Source: Lysobacterales bacterium (GTDB lineage: Bacteria; Pseudomonadota; Gammaproteobacteria; Xanthomonadales; SZUA-38). From it: a stretch of 64,000 bases of DNA. This document shows, in pieces, positions 52,425 through 63,481 of the stretch. The position numbers and the translations under genes were made by a program. Each line of letters begins with the position of its first letter. Position 1 is the stretch's first letter. The stretch covers positions 22,645 through 86,644 of the forward strand of contig JASJDM010000015.1 in assembly GCA_030065125.1 (NCBI GenBank), given 5' to 3'. The notes beneath the pieces are model-generated. The model saw only the letters and a program-made list of their open reading frames with translations, was not told the DNA's origin and did no database searches.

Positions 52425-52976
52425 TCAGTCCAGGTCGTCCAGCAGGACCTGCAGCAGCGCCCGGGCACGCCGCCACTGGCGATTCAGAGTACGCACCGGA
52501 ACACCGGTTGCCTCAGAAATCTCTTTCACCGTGAGCCCCGCAAAAAACCGGAGTTCAACCAGTCCGTGATAGTCCGGCTCCACTTCCCTGAGACTCTCCA
52601 TTGCATCATCGAGGCTGAGCACATCCAGGGAGTCCTCGCGACCGTCCCCATCCCGATAGGTTACCCGGGTGAACCCCTGGCCCCGCTTCTCCGCGTTGCG
52701 GGCCCGGGCATGGTCCACGATGATCTGACGCATGGCCCTGGCGGCGCAGGCGAAAAAGTGGGATCGCTGGCGGGGCGTAAAATCTTCCGCCCCGATGAAC
52801 TTTTCGTAGAGTTCGTGTACCAGGATGGTGGGTGACAGGGTGGATTCCGCGTGGGGGCTCAGGCGGCCTGCAGCCAGCCGGCGCAGCTCCGGATAGAGAG
52901 CGTCGAAGACTGCACCCAGGGACTGTTGATCTCCCTGGGCAGCTCTCTCGAGCAGCTGTGTAATCTCGCCGGCCAC
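52425..52976 (-). CDS. ECF sigma factor, Sig-70_X6/TIGR02999-like
   Basis: 183 residues with sigma regions 2 and 4. LSPTILVHELYEKF and HFFACAARAMRQIIVDHARARNAEKRG are typical of the TIGR02999 group; the region-4 helix-turn-helix includes LTVKEISEATGVPVRTLNRQWRRARALL. No anti-sigma factor is adjacent; the downstream kinase may control it instead. The 262 bp before it contain no gene. Confidence 0.93.
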   Translation of the reverse strand: MAGEITQLLERAAQGDQQSLGAVFDALYPELRRLAAGRLSPHAESTLSPTILVHELYEKFIGAEDFTPRQRSHFFACAARAMRQIIVDHARARNAEKRGQGFTRVTYRDGDGREDSLDVLSLDDAMESLREVEPDYHGLVELRFFAGLTVKEISEATGVPVRTLNRQWRRARALLQVLLDDLD

Positions 52977-53238
52977 CCGGGGCAGTATAGCCGTTGCACA
53001 AAGGGTCCCGAAGCAGCCAGGGCGCCCAATCGCTTACCGGTCCGGTATTCACGGGTCTGCAGCCTCCGATCGGCGGCGAAGGGTGTACCAAGATTCCCGA
53101 CGCGGCAGCCGGTAGCGGAGCAGTCGACGGATCGCAGTCAAGGAATCGGGTCATGTCCCGCCTGTCACAATCAGTTCAGGAAGCAGTACGCAGACCGCCC
53201 CCATTTTGTGCCGCGGCGTACATGGAACAGCTGCGCGG

Positions 53239-53679
53239 CTACCAGGTACCGATGTTCTCCATGGACTGCCAGGGCTCAGCCGGCGGCAGTGAGTCCCCTT
53301 TCTGCAGCAGCTCGATGGAGATGCCGTCCGGTGAGCGGACAAACGCCATGTGGCCGTCCCGGGGCGGGCGGTTGATGGTCACGCCGTCGTCCATCAGCTT
53401 CTGGCAGAGGCCATAGATATCGTCCACCCGAAAAGCCAGGTGACCGAAATTTCGCCCCGCAGAGTATTCCTCGGGGTCCCAGTTGTAGGTCAGCTCAAGC
53501 AGAGGGGACTTGCTGGCCGAGGCCTGGTCGGCATCGCCTGGAGCGGCCAGGAAAACCAGCGTAAAGCGGCCCTGGGGGGCCTCCTTGCGTGAGACTTCCA
53601 CCATGCCAAGCTTGCGGCAGTAGAAGTCCAGAGAGGCCTCCAGGTCGGAAACCCGGACCATGGTATGCAGGTATTGCAT
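53239..53679 (-). CDS. gloA: Lactoylglutathione lyase (glyoxalase I)
   Basis: 146 residues. Converts the methylglyoxal-glutathione hemithioacetal to S-lactoylglutathione. All four metal ligands are present: His5 (YLHTMVRV), Glu62 (LLELTYNW), His80 (FGHLAFRV) and Glu123 (SIELLQ), which suggests the Ni/Co-type bacterial enzyme. The ATG at 53679 is chosen since homology begins there; an upstream ATG would add 27 non-conserved residues. Confidence 0.94.
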   Translation of the reverse strand: MQYLHTMVRVSDLEASLDFYCRKLGMVEVSRKEAPQGRFTLVFLAAPGDADQASASKSPLLELTYNWDPEEYSAGRNFGHLAFRVDDIYGLCQKLMDDGVTINRPPRDGHMAFVRSPDGISIELLQKGDSLPPAEPWQSMENIGTW

Positions 53680-53952
53680 GTCGTTCGCGCCCGAAAAAAC
53701 TGCAGTGTAGCAGCTAACGAGAGTTGCGGATGTGGGCTCCTGGCTGGTAAAAAAACACAATACCGGTCAATGATTTGCTGAATCAGTCGATCATGAAACA
53801 GAGATAAACCGCTATCGAACCCTTCGAATAGCGCCGGAAATCTGGCAAACACAACCGTCTGGCGTTAACTGTGATGTGGTTCGCAGCTTTTGTCTTTGCG
53901 AATTTGTATAACAAATCATCCGGTGACTTCGGAGGAAGGACCGAATCGGCGC

Positions 53953-56127
53953 ATGGTCACCCGTACCCAGACATACGCAGTCGATTCCCTGGTCGGTGTG
54001 CATCCCGCATACCGGAGTGGTGCTCGTCTGCTGGTGGAATTCCTGGATCAGAGAATACCCGGGGTATTCGCTGATGCCTGCGATCGGCTGTTTGAACTGG
54101 CCGCTGACGCCCGCAGTGACGTGGAGCAAACCCGTTACTTCGAAGGTAAGCGCGAGATCGAGCTGCGCAAGAATCGCCTGTGTCACGCGTTTGGGGAGCG
54201 TGTAGACCGAAACCTTGCTGATTTCTTCAAGCATCGCCGCGCTCACATCACCGACCCTGGACTGCTCGCCCAGGACGAGGGCGAACTGCGCATCCTGGAC
54301 GATCGAGACCTGGCCGTTACCCTGGCGGTAGACAACATGGTGGACTCGGCGGAAATCCGACTCACCCGCGACCTCTACGCACTCAGCGTGCGGGTGGGCG
54401 ACATGTTCAAGACCAGCCCCATCCCCAACGACATCAATCCCCTGGGGCCGCGGGTGCTGTGCGAGGCCTTCCGCGACACCCTGGTGACGGTTGAGTCCGA
54501 GATCGAGGTACACCAGGCCCTGTTCAAGTGCTTCGAGAAGAACATCGTGCGGGCCCTGCCCGAGGCCTATTCCGCCATCAACCAGGAGCTGGTGGACCAG
54601 GGCGTGGTGCCTGACCTCAAGTACGCGGTCGTTCGCAAGGAAGGTTCTTCGCAGACGCCCGAAATCGTGGCCGAAGAACACTCTGCGTCCATTGAGGATC
54701 CCAACGTGGCGGCGGCCGCCAGCGCCATCGAGCACAAGCTGCTGGACCGCGTGCAGCAGCTGCTGGCTCAGCGCCGGCAGGCCTACTGGACCCCGCCGGC
54801 CCATGCCGAGGCGCCGACGACTTCGCTGCTGGACGTGCTGTCCTCGCTGCAGTCGGCCGGGGCCGCACAGGAGCTGACTTCCACCGCAATCAAGGCCCAG
54901 CTGCTGAATCAGCTGACCATGGACGGCCAGCTTGCCTCCATGGCCGCCCGGGACGAAGACACCGTGGACATGGTGGGCATGATGTTCGACTTCGTCCGCG
55001 CGGACCGGCAGCTGCCCCAACCCTTCCAGTCGGCACTGCATAAACTGCAGATCCCCATCCTGCGGGCGGCGCTGAACGACCCCCAGGCGGTGCTGGAACG
55101 CCACGCACCGGCGCGGCAGCTGCTGGAGGAGCTGGCGGGCATGGGCATGGGCTGGACCGAGCAGAGTGACCGGCGCGGCAAAACCCTGGCCAAGGTGACC
55201 CAGATCGTTGATGCGGTCATTCAGGACTACCGGGACGACCCGGCGGTGCTGCAGGAGCTGGTCAACGACCTGCGCAACTTCCGCGACAGCCGCAACCAGA
55301 TGGCCGAACGCCGGGCGGAGCGGGCGCAGCAGGCGCTGAAAGGCCGCGAGCAGCTGCAGTTTGCCCGGCAGAACGTGGCGCAGATGCTGCAGCGGCGCAC
55401 CACCGACACCCGGCTGCCGCCGCTGGTCAAAGATCTGCTGGAGAAGGCCTGGGCCCACGTCATGGTGCTGGCCGTGCTGCGCCACGGCACCCACTCCGAG
55501 CAGTGGAAGAAAGCCGTGGCCATGGTGGACGAACTGATCTGGAGCGTCACCTTCAAGAAGACCGAGCAGTCCGTGACCCGCTTGCGCACCCGGCTGCCGG
55601 TGCTGGCCAAGGCCCTGACCAAGGGGCTGCGCACAGTGGGTTACCAGGATGCCGAGATCAAGAAGATCCTGTTCAACCTGAAAAAGCTTTACCGGTCATT
55701 GATCCAGAACACCGGCAGCGACCGGGTGGTGGTGGAAGCCTCCGACCAGGGCCTGACCATTCGCGGTGAGAACATCGTCGAGCAGGCCGTGCTGGATGAG
55801 ACGCCGGTGGTGGACTGCCCCGAGGCCCTGCCCGAGGTGCTGGAGGAGCTGCGCGGCTGGAAAGCCGGCAAATGGGTCATGTTCCACACCGATCGTGGTG
55901 AGCCCACCCGGGCCAAACTGTCCTGGATCAGCCCGATTACCGGGCACTACCTGTTTGTCGACCAGCGCGGCATCAAGGCCGCGGAAAAATCAGTGCAGGA
56001 GCTGGCCGAAGACCTGATCGGGGAAAAGCTGGAAGAACTCAACGAAGCCAGCGTGGTAACCCGGGCGATGCAGGACATCGCCGACAAGCTCAACAGCGGC
56101 CTGGAGACCAGCGCGGCGGTCCACTAG
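53953..56127 (+). CDS. DUF1631 family protein
   Basis: About 724 residues, cytoplasmic and helical, matching the DUF1631 family seen in Pseudomonas and relatives (sometimes labelled thymidine phosphorylase without proof). Recognisable stretches: NPLGPRVLCEAFRDTL near 150, the central WAHVMVLAVLRHG, and the C-terminal GKWVMFHT-GE-TRAKLSWISPITGHYLFVDQRG, which has a PilZ-like look and could bind c-di-GMP. The ATG at 53953 is chosen; a frame extension to 53890 uses TTG within promoter-like DNA. A diguanylate cyclase lies 6 kb away. Function unknown. Confidence 0.85.
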   Translation: MVTRTQTYAVDSLVGVHPAYRSGARLLVEFLDQRIPGVFADACDRLFELAADARSDVEQTRYFEGKREIELRKNRLCHAFGERVDRNLADFFKHRRAHITDPGLLAQDEGELRILDDRDLAVTLAVDNMVDSAEIRLTRDLYALSVRVGDMFKTSPIPNDINPLGPRVLCEAFRDTLVTVESEIEVHQALFKCFEKNIVRALPEAYSAINQELVDQGVVPDLKYAVVRKEGSSQTPEIVAEEHSASIEDPNVAAAASAIEHKLLDRVQQLLAQRRQAYWTPPAHAEAPTTSLLDVLSSLQSAGAAQELTSTAIKAQLLNQLTMDGQLASMAARDEDTVDMVGMMFDFVRADRQLPQPFQSALHKLQIPILRAALNDPQAVLERHAPARQLLEELAGMGMGWTEQSDRRGKTLAKVTQIVDAVIQDYRDDPAVLQELVNDLRNFRDSRNQMAERRAERAQQALKGREQLQFARQNVAQMLQRRTTDTRLPPLVKDLLEKAWAHVMVLAVLRHGTHSEQWKKAVAMVDELIWSVTFKKTEQSVTRLRTRLPVLAKALTKGLRTVGYQDAEIKKILFNLKKLYRSLIQNTGSDRVVVEASDQGLTIRGENIVEQAVLDETPVVDCPEALPEVLEELRGWKAGKWVMFHTDRGEPTRAKLSWISPITGHYLFVDQRGIKAAEKSVQELAEDLIGEKLEELNEASVVTRAMQDIADKLNSGLETSAAVH

Positions 56128-56164
56128 CCCGATTCCCGGGGCCATGCGCGCATCCAGTGCAGGG

Positions 56165-57538
56165 CTAACCCTTTTTCGTCGGCTTTTTCCATCCCGTGAT
56201 GGTGATCTGCTTTGCCCGTGACAGGGTCAGGGCATCCCGCGGCGCGGTTTTGGTGATGGTGGATCCCGCACCGATGGTGGCCCCCTTTTCCACCGTCACC
56301 GGTGCCACCAGTTGGGTGTCGGATCCCACAAACACGCCGTCCTCGATGACCGTCTTGAACTTATTGGCACCGTCGTAGTTGCAGGTGATCGTGCCGGCGC
56401 CAATGTTGACCGACGCGCCGATCTCGGCGTCGCCCAGGTAGCTGAGATGGCTGGCCTTGCTGCCTTCACCCAGCCGGGCTTTCTTGGTCTCGACAAAGTT
56501 GCCAACCTTGGTATGTTCAGCCAGCTCAGTACCGGGCCGCAGCCGGGCAAACGGGCCGATGTCACATTCGCCCCGGGTTACCACCCCTTCCAGCACGCAG
56601 CTAGGGTGCACCCGGGTGCCCGGTCCAAGACTGCAGTTGATCAGCACGCAGTTGGGACCGATGCTGACGCCGGCTCCCAACTGGTTGTCACCTTCGAATA
56701 CGGTATTGATGTCGATAACGACCTCGTCTGACACCGACAGGCTGCCGCGCACGTCCACCCGCGACGGATCCATCAGGGTGGCTCCCTGCTCACACAGCCC
56801 CCGGGCCACCCGACGCTGGAACAGCCGTTCCAGCTCGGACAGCTGCCAGCGATCGTTGGCGCCCAGGATCTCCTCGGCCTCGTCTGCGAGCGCCGCACTG
56901 ACGGTTCGGCCGTCACCCCTCGCGATGGCCACGCAGTCTGTCAGGTAAAACTCACCCTGGGCATTTTTTCGATCCACCCGGTCCAGCCACTGGCGCAGGT
57001 CCGCGCATCCCGCCGCCACCACGCCGCTGTTGACCTCGTTGATGGCCAGGGTTGCCGGGTCGGCATCCTTGTGCTCCACGATCTGCTTCAGGTGGCCGGA
57101 CTCGTCGCGGACTATGCGGCCATAACCCGCCGGTTCGACGACCCGGGCGGTCAACACCGCCAGGCCATCAGCCGCCAGGTCCAGAACGCGCTGCAGCGAC
57201 GCTGCTGTCATCAGCGGGGAATCGCCCAGCAGCACCAGTACCCTGGCATCATCGGGAATATCCGGAATCGCCATCTGTACCGCGTGTCCGGTGCCCAGCT
57301 GCTCCTCCTGGATGACCCAATCCAGGGGCTCCCACTTCGCCAGGCGCTCGCGGACCAGGTCGGCGCCGTGGCCGATGACCACGTGGGTCTTTGCGGGATT
57401 GAGTTCAGCCACTATGTCCAGCACGTGGCCCAGCAGTGGCTTACCAGCCACCGGGTGCAGGACCTTGGGCAGGTCTGAACGCATGCGCTTGCCTTTACCG
57501 GCGGCAAGCACCACAACGTGAAGGGGATGATCAGACAT
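56165..57538 (-). CDS. glmU: Bifunctional UDP-GlcNAc pyrophosphorylase / GlcN-1-P acetyltransferase
   Basis: 457 residues; last two steps to UDP-GlcNAc for peptidoglycan and LPS. The N-terminal uridyltransferase has LAAGKGKRMRSDLPKVLHPV and GDSPLMTAAS. The C-terminal left-handed beta helix of hexapeptide repeats includes GPFARLRPGTELAEHTKVGNFVE and HLSYLGDAEIG. Full length as in E. coli. Leftward, downstream of the ppa/atp block, as often seen in this class. Confidence 0.98.
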   Translation of the reverse strand: MSDHPLHVVVLAAGKGKRMRSDLPKVLHPVAGKPLLGHVLDIVAELNPAKTHVVIGHGADLVRERLAKWEPLDWVIQEEQLGTGHAVQMAIPDIPDDARVLVLLGDSPLMTAASLQRVLDLAADGLAVLTARVVEPAGYGRIVRDESGHLKQIVEHKDADPATLAINEVNSGVVAAGCADLRQWLDRVDRKNAQGEFYLTDCVAIARGDGRTVSAALADEAEEILGANDRWQLSELERLFQRRVARGLCEQGATLMDPSRVDVRGSLSVSDEVVIDINTVFEGDNQLGAGVSIGPNCVLINCSLGPGTRVHPSCVLEGVVTRGECDIGPFARLRPGTELAEHTKVGNFVETKKARLGEGSKASHLSYLGDAEIGASVNIGAGTITCNYDGANKFKTVIEDGVFVGSDTQLVAPVTVEKGATIGAGSTITKTAPRDALTLSRAKQITITGWKKPTKKG

Positions 57539-57555
57539 ATCGTTACTTTCCGGGG

Positions 57556-58026
57556 TCAGCCGCAGGCCTGCTGTACCAGCCTGCGAGCCTGGTTGATCTT
57601 GTTGGCGCGGTCGTCGTCTTCGACGTAGACGCGTTCACCGGCCTCGTTGACCGAGTAAACCGGCCCCACCTCCTGCAGTGTCCGCAGGTTAAACCGCGCC
57701 AGCTCGCAACGGGTCTGTCGCTGGCGATCAGCCTGTCGACTTTTCGTTCGTTCTTCCTGCCTCGACTGGGCGGCCTCGGCGTTGCTGTTGCGGGTGTTTT
57801 CCAGGAGTTCCTGGTTGGCCTTCAGCCGTGCTTCGGCCTCAGCCTGGCGCTCGGGACTGATGTCGGCGTCAATGGTCAGTTCAGAGACGTCGGCAGCAGC
57901 CTCGGCGGGCGGGCGGTCGGAGAAGTGGACGTTGCCCTCCTCATCGACCCAGCGGTACAGCTCCTGGGCAGCCGACGCGCTCGCCGCAAGCAGCAGGAGC
58001 AGGCCAAATCGACAGCCCCGGTTCAC
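57556..58026 (-). CDS. DUF4124 domain-containing periplasmic protein
   Basis: 156 residues. Signal peptide LLLLLAASASA, then the DUF4124 core ELYRWVDEEGNVHFSDRPP (split here at about 22-40), a coiled coil rich in Gln/Glu, and ARFNLRTLQEVGPVYSVNEAGERVYVEDDDR, a second typical segment. Envelope location predicted; function unknown. 17 bp before glmU. Confidence 0.87.
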   Translation of the reverse strand: MNRGCRFGLLLLLAASASAAQELYRWVDEEGNVHFSDRPPAEAAADVSELTIDADISPERQAEAEARLKANQELLENTRNSNAEAAQSRQEERTKSRQADRQRQTRCELARFNLRTLQEVGPVYSVNEAGERVYVEDDDRANKINQARRLVQQACG

Positions 58027-58031
58027 GACGC

Positions 58032-58352
58032 TTACGGGTTGCCCAGTTTGACGGCGGTTCCGTAGGCCAGCAGCTCCGCCGCGCCGGCCATGACCTGGGA
58101 GGTGACAAAACGCACCCCGACAATGCCGTCAGCGCCCATGCTCTCGGCGTTCTGGACCATTCGGTTGAGCGCTTCGTTGCGGGACTCCACCAGCATTTCA
58201 CTGTACTCCTTCAGCTCACCACCGACCAGGCCGCGAAGCCCCGCCATGATGTCCTTACCCACGTGCTTGGCACGAATGGTGCTGCCCCGGGCGATGCCCA
58301 GGTGTTCGGTGATCTGTTGCCCGCTGATGGTCTCGGTTGTCGACAGTTTCAT
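58032..58352 (-). CDS. YbjQ/UPF0145 family protein
   Basis: 106 residues matching the YbjQ fold: ETISGQQITEHLGIARGSTIRAKHVGKD, then LVESRNEALNRMVQNAESMGADGIVGVRF and AYGTAVKL. Forms small oligomers with a putative metal-binding surface; function unknown. Start overlaps the next upstream gene by 4 bp, so it belongs to the leftward small-gene operon. Confidence 0.93.
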   Translation of the reverse strand: MKLSTTETISGQQITEHLGIARGSTIRAKHVGKDIMAGLRGLVGGELKEYSEMLVESRNEALNRMVQNAESMGADGIVGVRFVTSQVMAGAAELLAYGTAVKLGNP

Positions 58353-58591
58353 TCCATTCCTCCGTCACGCAGCTGCTTATCCGCATCCCGCTCCTGCCAG
58401 CGCTCCCAGATCAGAGAGGCCAGTACCAGCACTATTCCCACGAACGCCACCACAATGCCGATCAGAACCGGCGTGGGCAGTGTCAGCAGCAGCGGCCACA
58501 GTTTCCGGATCGGCTCTATCACCCATGTGATCAGCACCAGGGCGCCGGCCAGCACCAGCAGAATGCCGAGGATGCGAAGTAGTTGAATCAA
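58349..58591 (-). CDS. Small two-helix membrane protein
   Basis: 80 residues with two hydrophobic segments (about 5-25 and 35-62) and a charged tail (LIWERWQERDADKQLRD). Similar in layout to the next upstream 79-residue gene (shared LILER/LIWER stretch), so they may be duplicates. Overlaps its neighbours by 4 bp on both sides. No named family. Confidence 0.72.
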   Translation of the reverse strand: MIQLLRILGILLVLAGALVLITWVIEPIRKLWPLLLTLPTPVLIGIVVAFVGIVLVLASLIWERWQERDADKQLRDGGME

Positions 58592-58827
58592 TCCTGTAAG
58601 TTTCCTTCCCGTTTCGAGTCTTCCCGCCGCTCCAGGATCAGGGAAACCAGGAACAGCGCGGCGCCGGTTATTGCCAGGGCGGCAGCCACCTTCACCGGCC
58701 CCGGCCAGACCAGGTTCTTAAGGGTCTGCCAGGCGCCATAGTAGATCGCCGCAACGGCCGCAAAGGCCAGGCCGCCTCGCCACAGCACCAGCCCAACAAT
58801 GCGGAATGTATGGCGGTTCTGTTGCAC
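58588..58827 (-). CDS. Small two-helix membrane protein, possible paralogue
   Basis: 79 residues with hydrophobic segments about 10-30 and 45-62, ending FLVSLILERREDSKREGNLQD. It has the same size and topology as the 58349-58591 product. First gene of the short leftward operon with YbjQ and DUF4124. Function unknown. Confidence 0.72.
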   Translation of the reverse strand: MQQNRHTFRIVGLVLWRGGLAFAAVAAIYYGAWQTLKNLVWPGPVKVAAALAITGAALFLVSLILERREDSKREGNLQD

Positions 58828-58867
58828 GATGCGCGGCGTTGGCCCCTATTGTGTCATGGAACGTCAG

Positions 58868-59407
58868 CTATTTGGTGAGGGAATCCTGCTCGGCGGCAAT
58901 GGCCGCCTCGATCACCCGAAAGGCCTCGTCGGCCTCACCCCAGCGCTTGATCTTGACCCACTTGTCAACCTCCAGGTCCTTGTAGTGCTGGAAGAAGTGG
59001 GAGACCTGGTCCAGCAGGATGCTGGGCAGATCGCGGTAGGAGCTGACGTTGGCGTAGTAGGGATGCAACTCATCGGCCGGCACCGCCAGCACCTTGTCGT
59101 CCGACCCGGCCTCGTCTTCCATGAACAATACCCCGATGGGCCTGGCCCGGCACACCGCCCCGGGTACCACCGGGCTGCGGGAGGCAATGATGACGTCGAC
59201 CGGGTCACCGTCGTCGGCCAGGGTATGGGGCACAAAGCCGTAGTTGCCGGGGTAGCGCATGGCGGTGTGCAGGAATCGATCCACGAACACCGCGCCGGAC
59301 TCCTTGTCCAGCTCGTATTTGACGGGCTCGCCGTGCAGCGGGACCTCGATCAGAACGTTGACCTCCCACGGCGGATTGCGCCCGACCTTGACCTTGGATA
59401 AGTCCAT
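58868..59407 (-). CDS. ppa: Inorganic pyrophosphatase (family I)
   Basis: 179 residues; hydrolyses PPi to phosphate. Signature DDGDPVDVIIASR carries the metal-binding aspartates; YELDKESGAVFVDRFL and YPGNYGFVPHTL are further family stretches. Length is that of the hexameric bacterial type. It is followed by the small-gene operon and glmU. Confidence 0.97.
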   Translation of the reverse strand: MDLSKVKVGRNPPWEVNVLIEVPLHGEPVKYELDKESGAVFVDRFLHTAMRYPGNYGFVPHTLADDGDPVDVIIASRSPVVPGAVCRARPIGVLFMEDEAGSDDKVLAVPADELHPYYANVSSYRDLPSILLDQVSHFFQHYKDLEVDKWVKIKRWGEADEAFRVIEAAIAAEQDSLTK

Positions 59408-59484
59408 TTTTTGTCCCCGGATAAAGTGCCTGTCGAGAATAGCACATGGGTGTGGTGGGAGATTTTCGACGTAGGTCTATGTTG

Positions 59485-59530
59485 GGGGAACCCTCGCTCC
59501 GCGAGTTGGGGAACGCGGGCTGCGCCCGCT
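59485..59530 (+). repeat. Two more copies of the 23-bp hairpin repeat
   Basis: Units at 59485-59507 (stem CTCGC, loop TCC) and 59508-59530 (stem GCGGGC, loop TGC), with the same GGGGAAC lead and 23-bp period as the arrays at 921 and 1107. The rest of the 276-bp gap (59408-59683) holds no gene. Confidence 0.85.
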
Positions 59531-59683
59531 TGGAAATGTGGCTCGTAGCCGCAGAAATTGGAGCGTCACAGTTTCTTCCTGTTTTGATCCGGGAACCGTC
59601 ACGACTTGGGGTCGCTTCCTCCCTAGCCTGGAATCAACAGCGGTAACGGCTGCTGTTCGTAAACCTGGACATTTGGAGGACTT

Positions 59684-60250
59684 ATGAAATCACACTACAA
59701 ATCGCTGATGATCATGCTGGCTTGCCTGGCTATGGCAATCGCCACCAACGGTATTGCTGAGGTCCTGGATGAGAGCATGGAGAGAGCTGACCTCTCCTCA
59801 TCCGAAAAACTCTGGGCGCCGGGCAGAAGGGTCACGGGGACCTGGCTGATTGACGTGGTGTTTCCGCCCGAAACCGGCGTACCGGGCTTCAAGGAAATCA
59901 TCACGTTTCATACCGGCGGCACGCTGAGCGAATCCAACACGACCCTGCATGCCAACAGCGCCAATCCGTTTTTCAATTTCAACGGAAGCGACGGCCACGG
60001 AACGTGGCGCTACAAACGGAATCGGCGCGTATCGTTCAAGCTGGTCAAGCTGGTATTCGACGGCGTCACCAACGAGCATATCGGCTACCTGCGCGTGACC
60101 AGCACCGTGTCCATCGACAATGGCATGCTCATCCAGGACGCCGCCGACTCACTGACCGAGCTGATCCTCGGCCCCGATATCGAAACGGGGATCGTGCAGC
60201 CCTTCGGTGGTGCGGATGCCGTGGGTCGTCGTATCGGCGTTGCGCGGTAG
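59684..60250 (+). CDS. Predicted secreted protein, unknown function
   Basis: 188 residues with a signal peptide (MIMLACLAMAIATNGIA, about 9-25) and a beta-rich mature part (GTWLIDVVFPPE, EIITFHTGGTLSESNTTLH, GTWRYKRNRRVSFKLVKLVF). The strand pattern resembles lipocalin-like hypothetical proteins. TGGAGGA lies just before the ATG. After the stop a T8 run (60263-60270) follows a weak CGTT/AACG stem. No family named. Confidence 0.75.
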   Translation: MKSHYKSLMIMLACLAMAIATNGIAEVLDESMERADLSSSEKLWAPGRRVTGTWLIDVVFPPETGVPGFKEIITFHTGGTLSESNTTLHANSANPFFNFNGSDGHGTWRYKRNRRVSFKLVKLVFDGVTNEHIGYLRVTSTVSIDNGMLIQDAADSLTELILGPDIETGIVQPFGGADAVGRRIGVAR

Positions 60251-60277
60251 CGGGTAACGAGGTTTTTTTTGACCAAA

Positions 60278-60305
60278 GGGCGACGGCGGGGTCCCGCTGT
60301 CGCCC
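60278..60305. repeat. Strong hairpin downstream of the secreted-protein gene
   Basis: GGGCGACGGCGGG (60278-60290) pairs with CCCGCTGTCGCCC (60293-60305) with one G-T pair and a 2-nt loop. Located after the T8 run, so it is not a classical terminator for the plus strand. Confidence 0.5.
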
Positions 60306-60363
60306 GGTCTGGCGCGCCCGCATATTCCCGTCATCCCAAACCGTGTCCCGGCCCCCTGGTTTT

Positions 60364-60396
60364 CGTCATCCTGAACTCGATTCAGGATCCATCTGA
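60364..60396 (+). repeat. REP-like unit, left copy of a 33-bp inverted repeat
   Basis: Contains ATCCTGAA-CTCGA-TTCAGGAT, an 8-bp stem hairpin. Its exact reverse complement is at 60537-60569. This CATCCTGAA-type unit resembles REP-like elements dispersed in many proteobacterial genomes. Confidence 0.8.
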
Positions 60397-60536
60397 GAGT
60401 GGGGTCATTTAAGCCTTTGATGCAGGCAGTGGTTCGATCGGAGGCTCTGATCCAACACGTCGGCTGCGGAGAGGGTCACTGTCGTTGGCTTTGTGATAGC
60501 GCAGAGCAGGCGTTGAACGAAGGCAGTTTCGGATTT

Positions 60537-60569
60537 TCAGATGGATCCTGAATCGAGTTCAGGATGACG
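60537..60569 (-). repeat. REP-like unit, right copy of a 33-bp inverted repeat
   Basis: Perfect 33/33 inverted copy of 60364-60396, 140 bp away. The intervening DNA has no open gene. Two mirrored units could bound a small mobile cassette or form a large cruciform. Confidence 0.8.
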
Positions 60570-60641
60570 TCGGGGTGGGAGGCAACGTCGGGATGGGGAA
60601 TACGTCGGAGAGGGGATGACAGGAGATAAGAACGAAGCCTA

Positions 60642-60661
60642 TTGGCACATGGATGTGCCAA
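60642..60661. repeat. Palindrome in the atpC downstream region
   Basis: TTGGCACATGGATGTGCCAA, a 9-bp perfect stem around GG. It lies between the REP-like pair and the atp hairpin. Could be an operator or a transcript-end structure. Confidence 0.6.
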
Positions 60662-60701
60662 CGGCCGTGAGGGAGTCGGAAACCGCGTTTTCGATTCGCG
60701 G

Positions 60702-60734
60702 CCGCAAGTCCGCCAGGGATGGCGGATCTTGCGG
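60702..60734 (-). terminator. Bipartite hairpin just after atpC
   Basis: CCGCAAG and CCGCCA (60702-60715) pair with TGGCGG and CTTGCGG (60720-60734) around GGGA, 13 bp in total with a small internal bulge, starting 7 bp beyond the atpC stop. A T-run is not obvious; probably the 3' end or stabiliser of the atp mRNA. The 60251-60740 stretch has no gene. Confidence 0.6.
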
Positions 60735-60740
60735 ATAAAA

Positions 60741-61169
60741 CTACCGACTCCGCTTAACCGACTTACGAAGCCTTTCCAAAGCAGCCAACTGCGCCACAGC
60801 CTCGGCCAGCTGCGCCTGGGCCTTGGCGTAATCCAGGTCAGCCTCTTTGTCAGCCAGCGCCCGCTCGGCTTCTTCCTTGGCCTTGGTGGCCGCGGCTTCG
60901 TCCAGGTCGTGGGCGCGGGTGGCGGTGTCGGCCAGGATGGTCACCATGTGGGGCTGGACCTCCAGCACGCCGCCGGAGATGTAGAGGAACTCGGCCTCTT
61001 CTTCTTCATGGATGACCCGGACCTGGCCCGGCTTGAGCCGGGTGATCAGCGGGGCGTGCTGGGGCATGATGCCCAGCTCGCCCATCTCGCCCGTGGCCAC
61101 TACCATCGCGGCATCGCCGGAGTAGATCTCCTCCTGGGCGCTTACGATTGTGCAGTGCAGGGAGTCCAT
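60741..61169 (-). CDS. atpC: ATP synthase F1 epsilon subunit
   Basis: 142 residues: N-terminal beta sandwich ([33 protein letters not shown]) and C-terminal helical hairpin that inhibits hydrolysis. Last gene of the leftward atp operon; its start is 2 bp after atpD. Confidence 0.97.
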   Translation of the reverse strand: MDSLHCTIVSAQEEIYSGDAAMVVATGEMGELGIMPQHAPLITRLKPGQVRVIHEEEEAEFLYISGGVLEVQPHMVTILADTATRAHDLDEAAATKAKEEAERALADKEADLDYAKAQAQLAEAVAQLAALERLRKSVKRSR

Positions 61170-61171
61170 GA

Positions 61172-63447
<2,276 letters not shown>

Positions 63448-63481
63448 ATTTCCTTCCTACGAACTGTTACTGGCTGGGTAC

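Noticed and set aside
53890..53952. TTG start giving a 21-residue longer DUF1631 protein
   Set aside because: The extra residues look non-conserved and lie in AT-rich promoter-like DNA; an ATG with a nearby purine-rich stretch is available.
53812..55494. Long minus-strand open frame of 560 codons
   Set aside because: Mirror frame of the DUF1631 gene with no recognisable domain.
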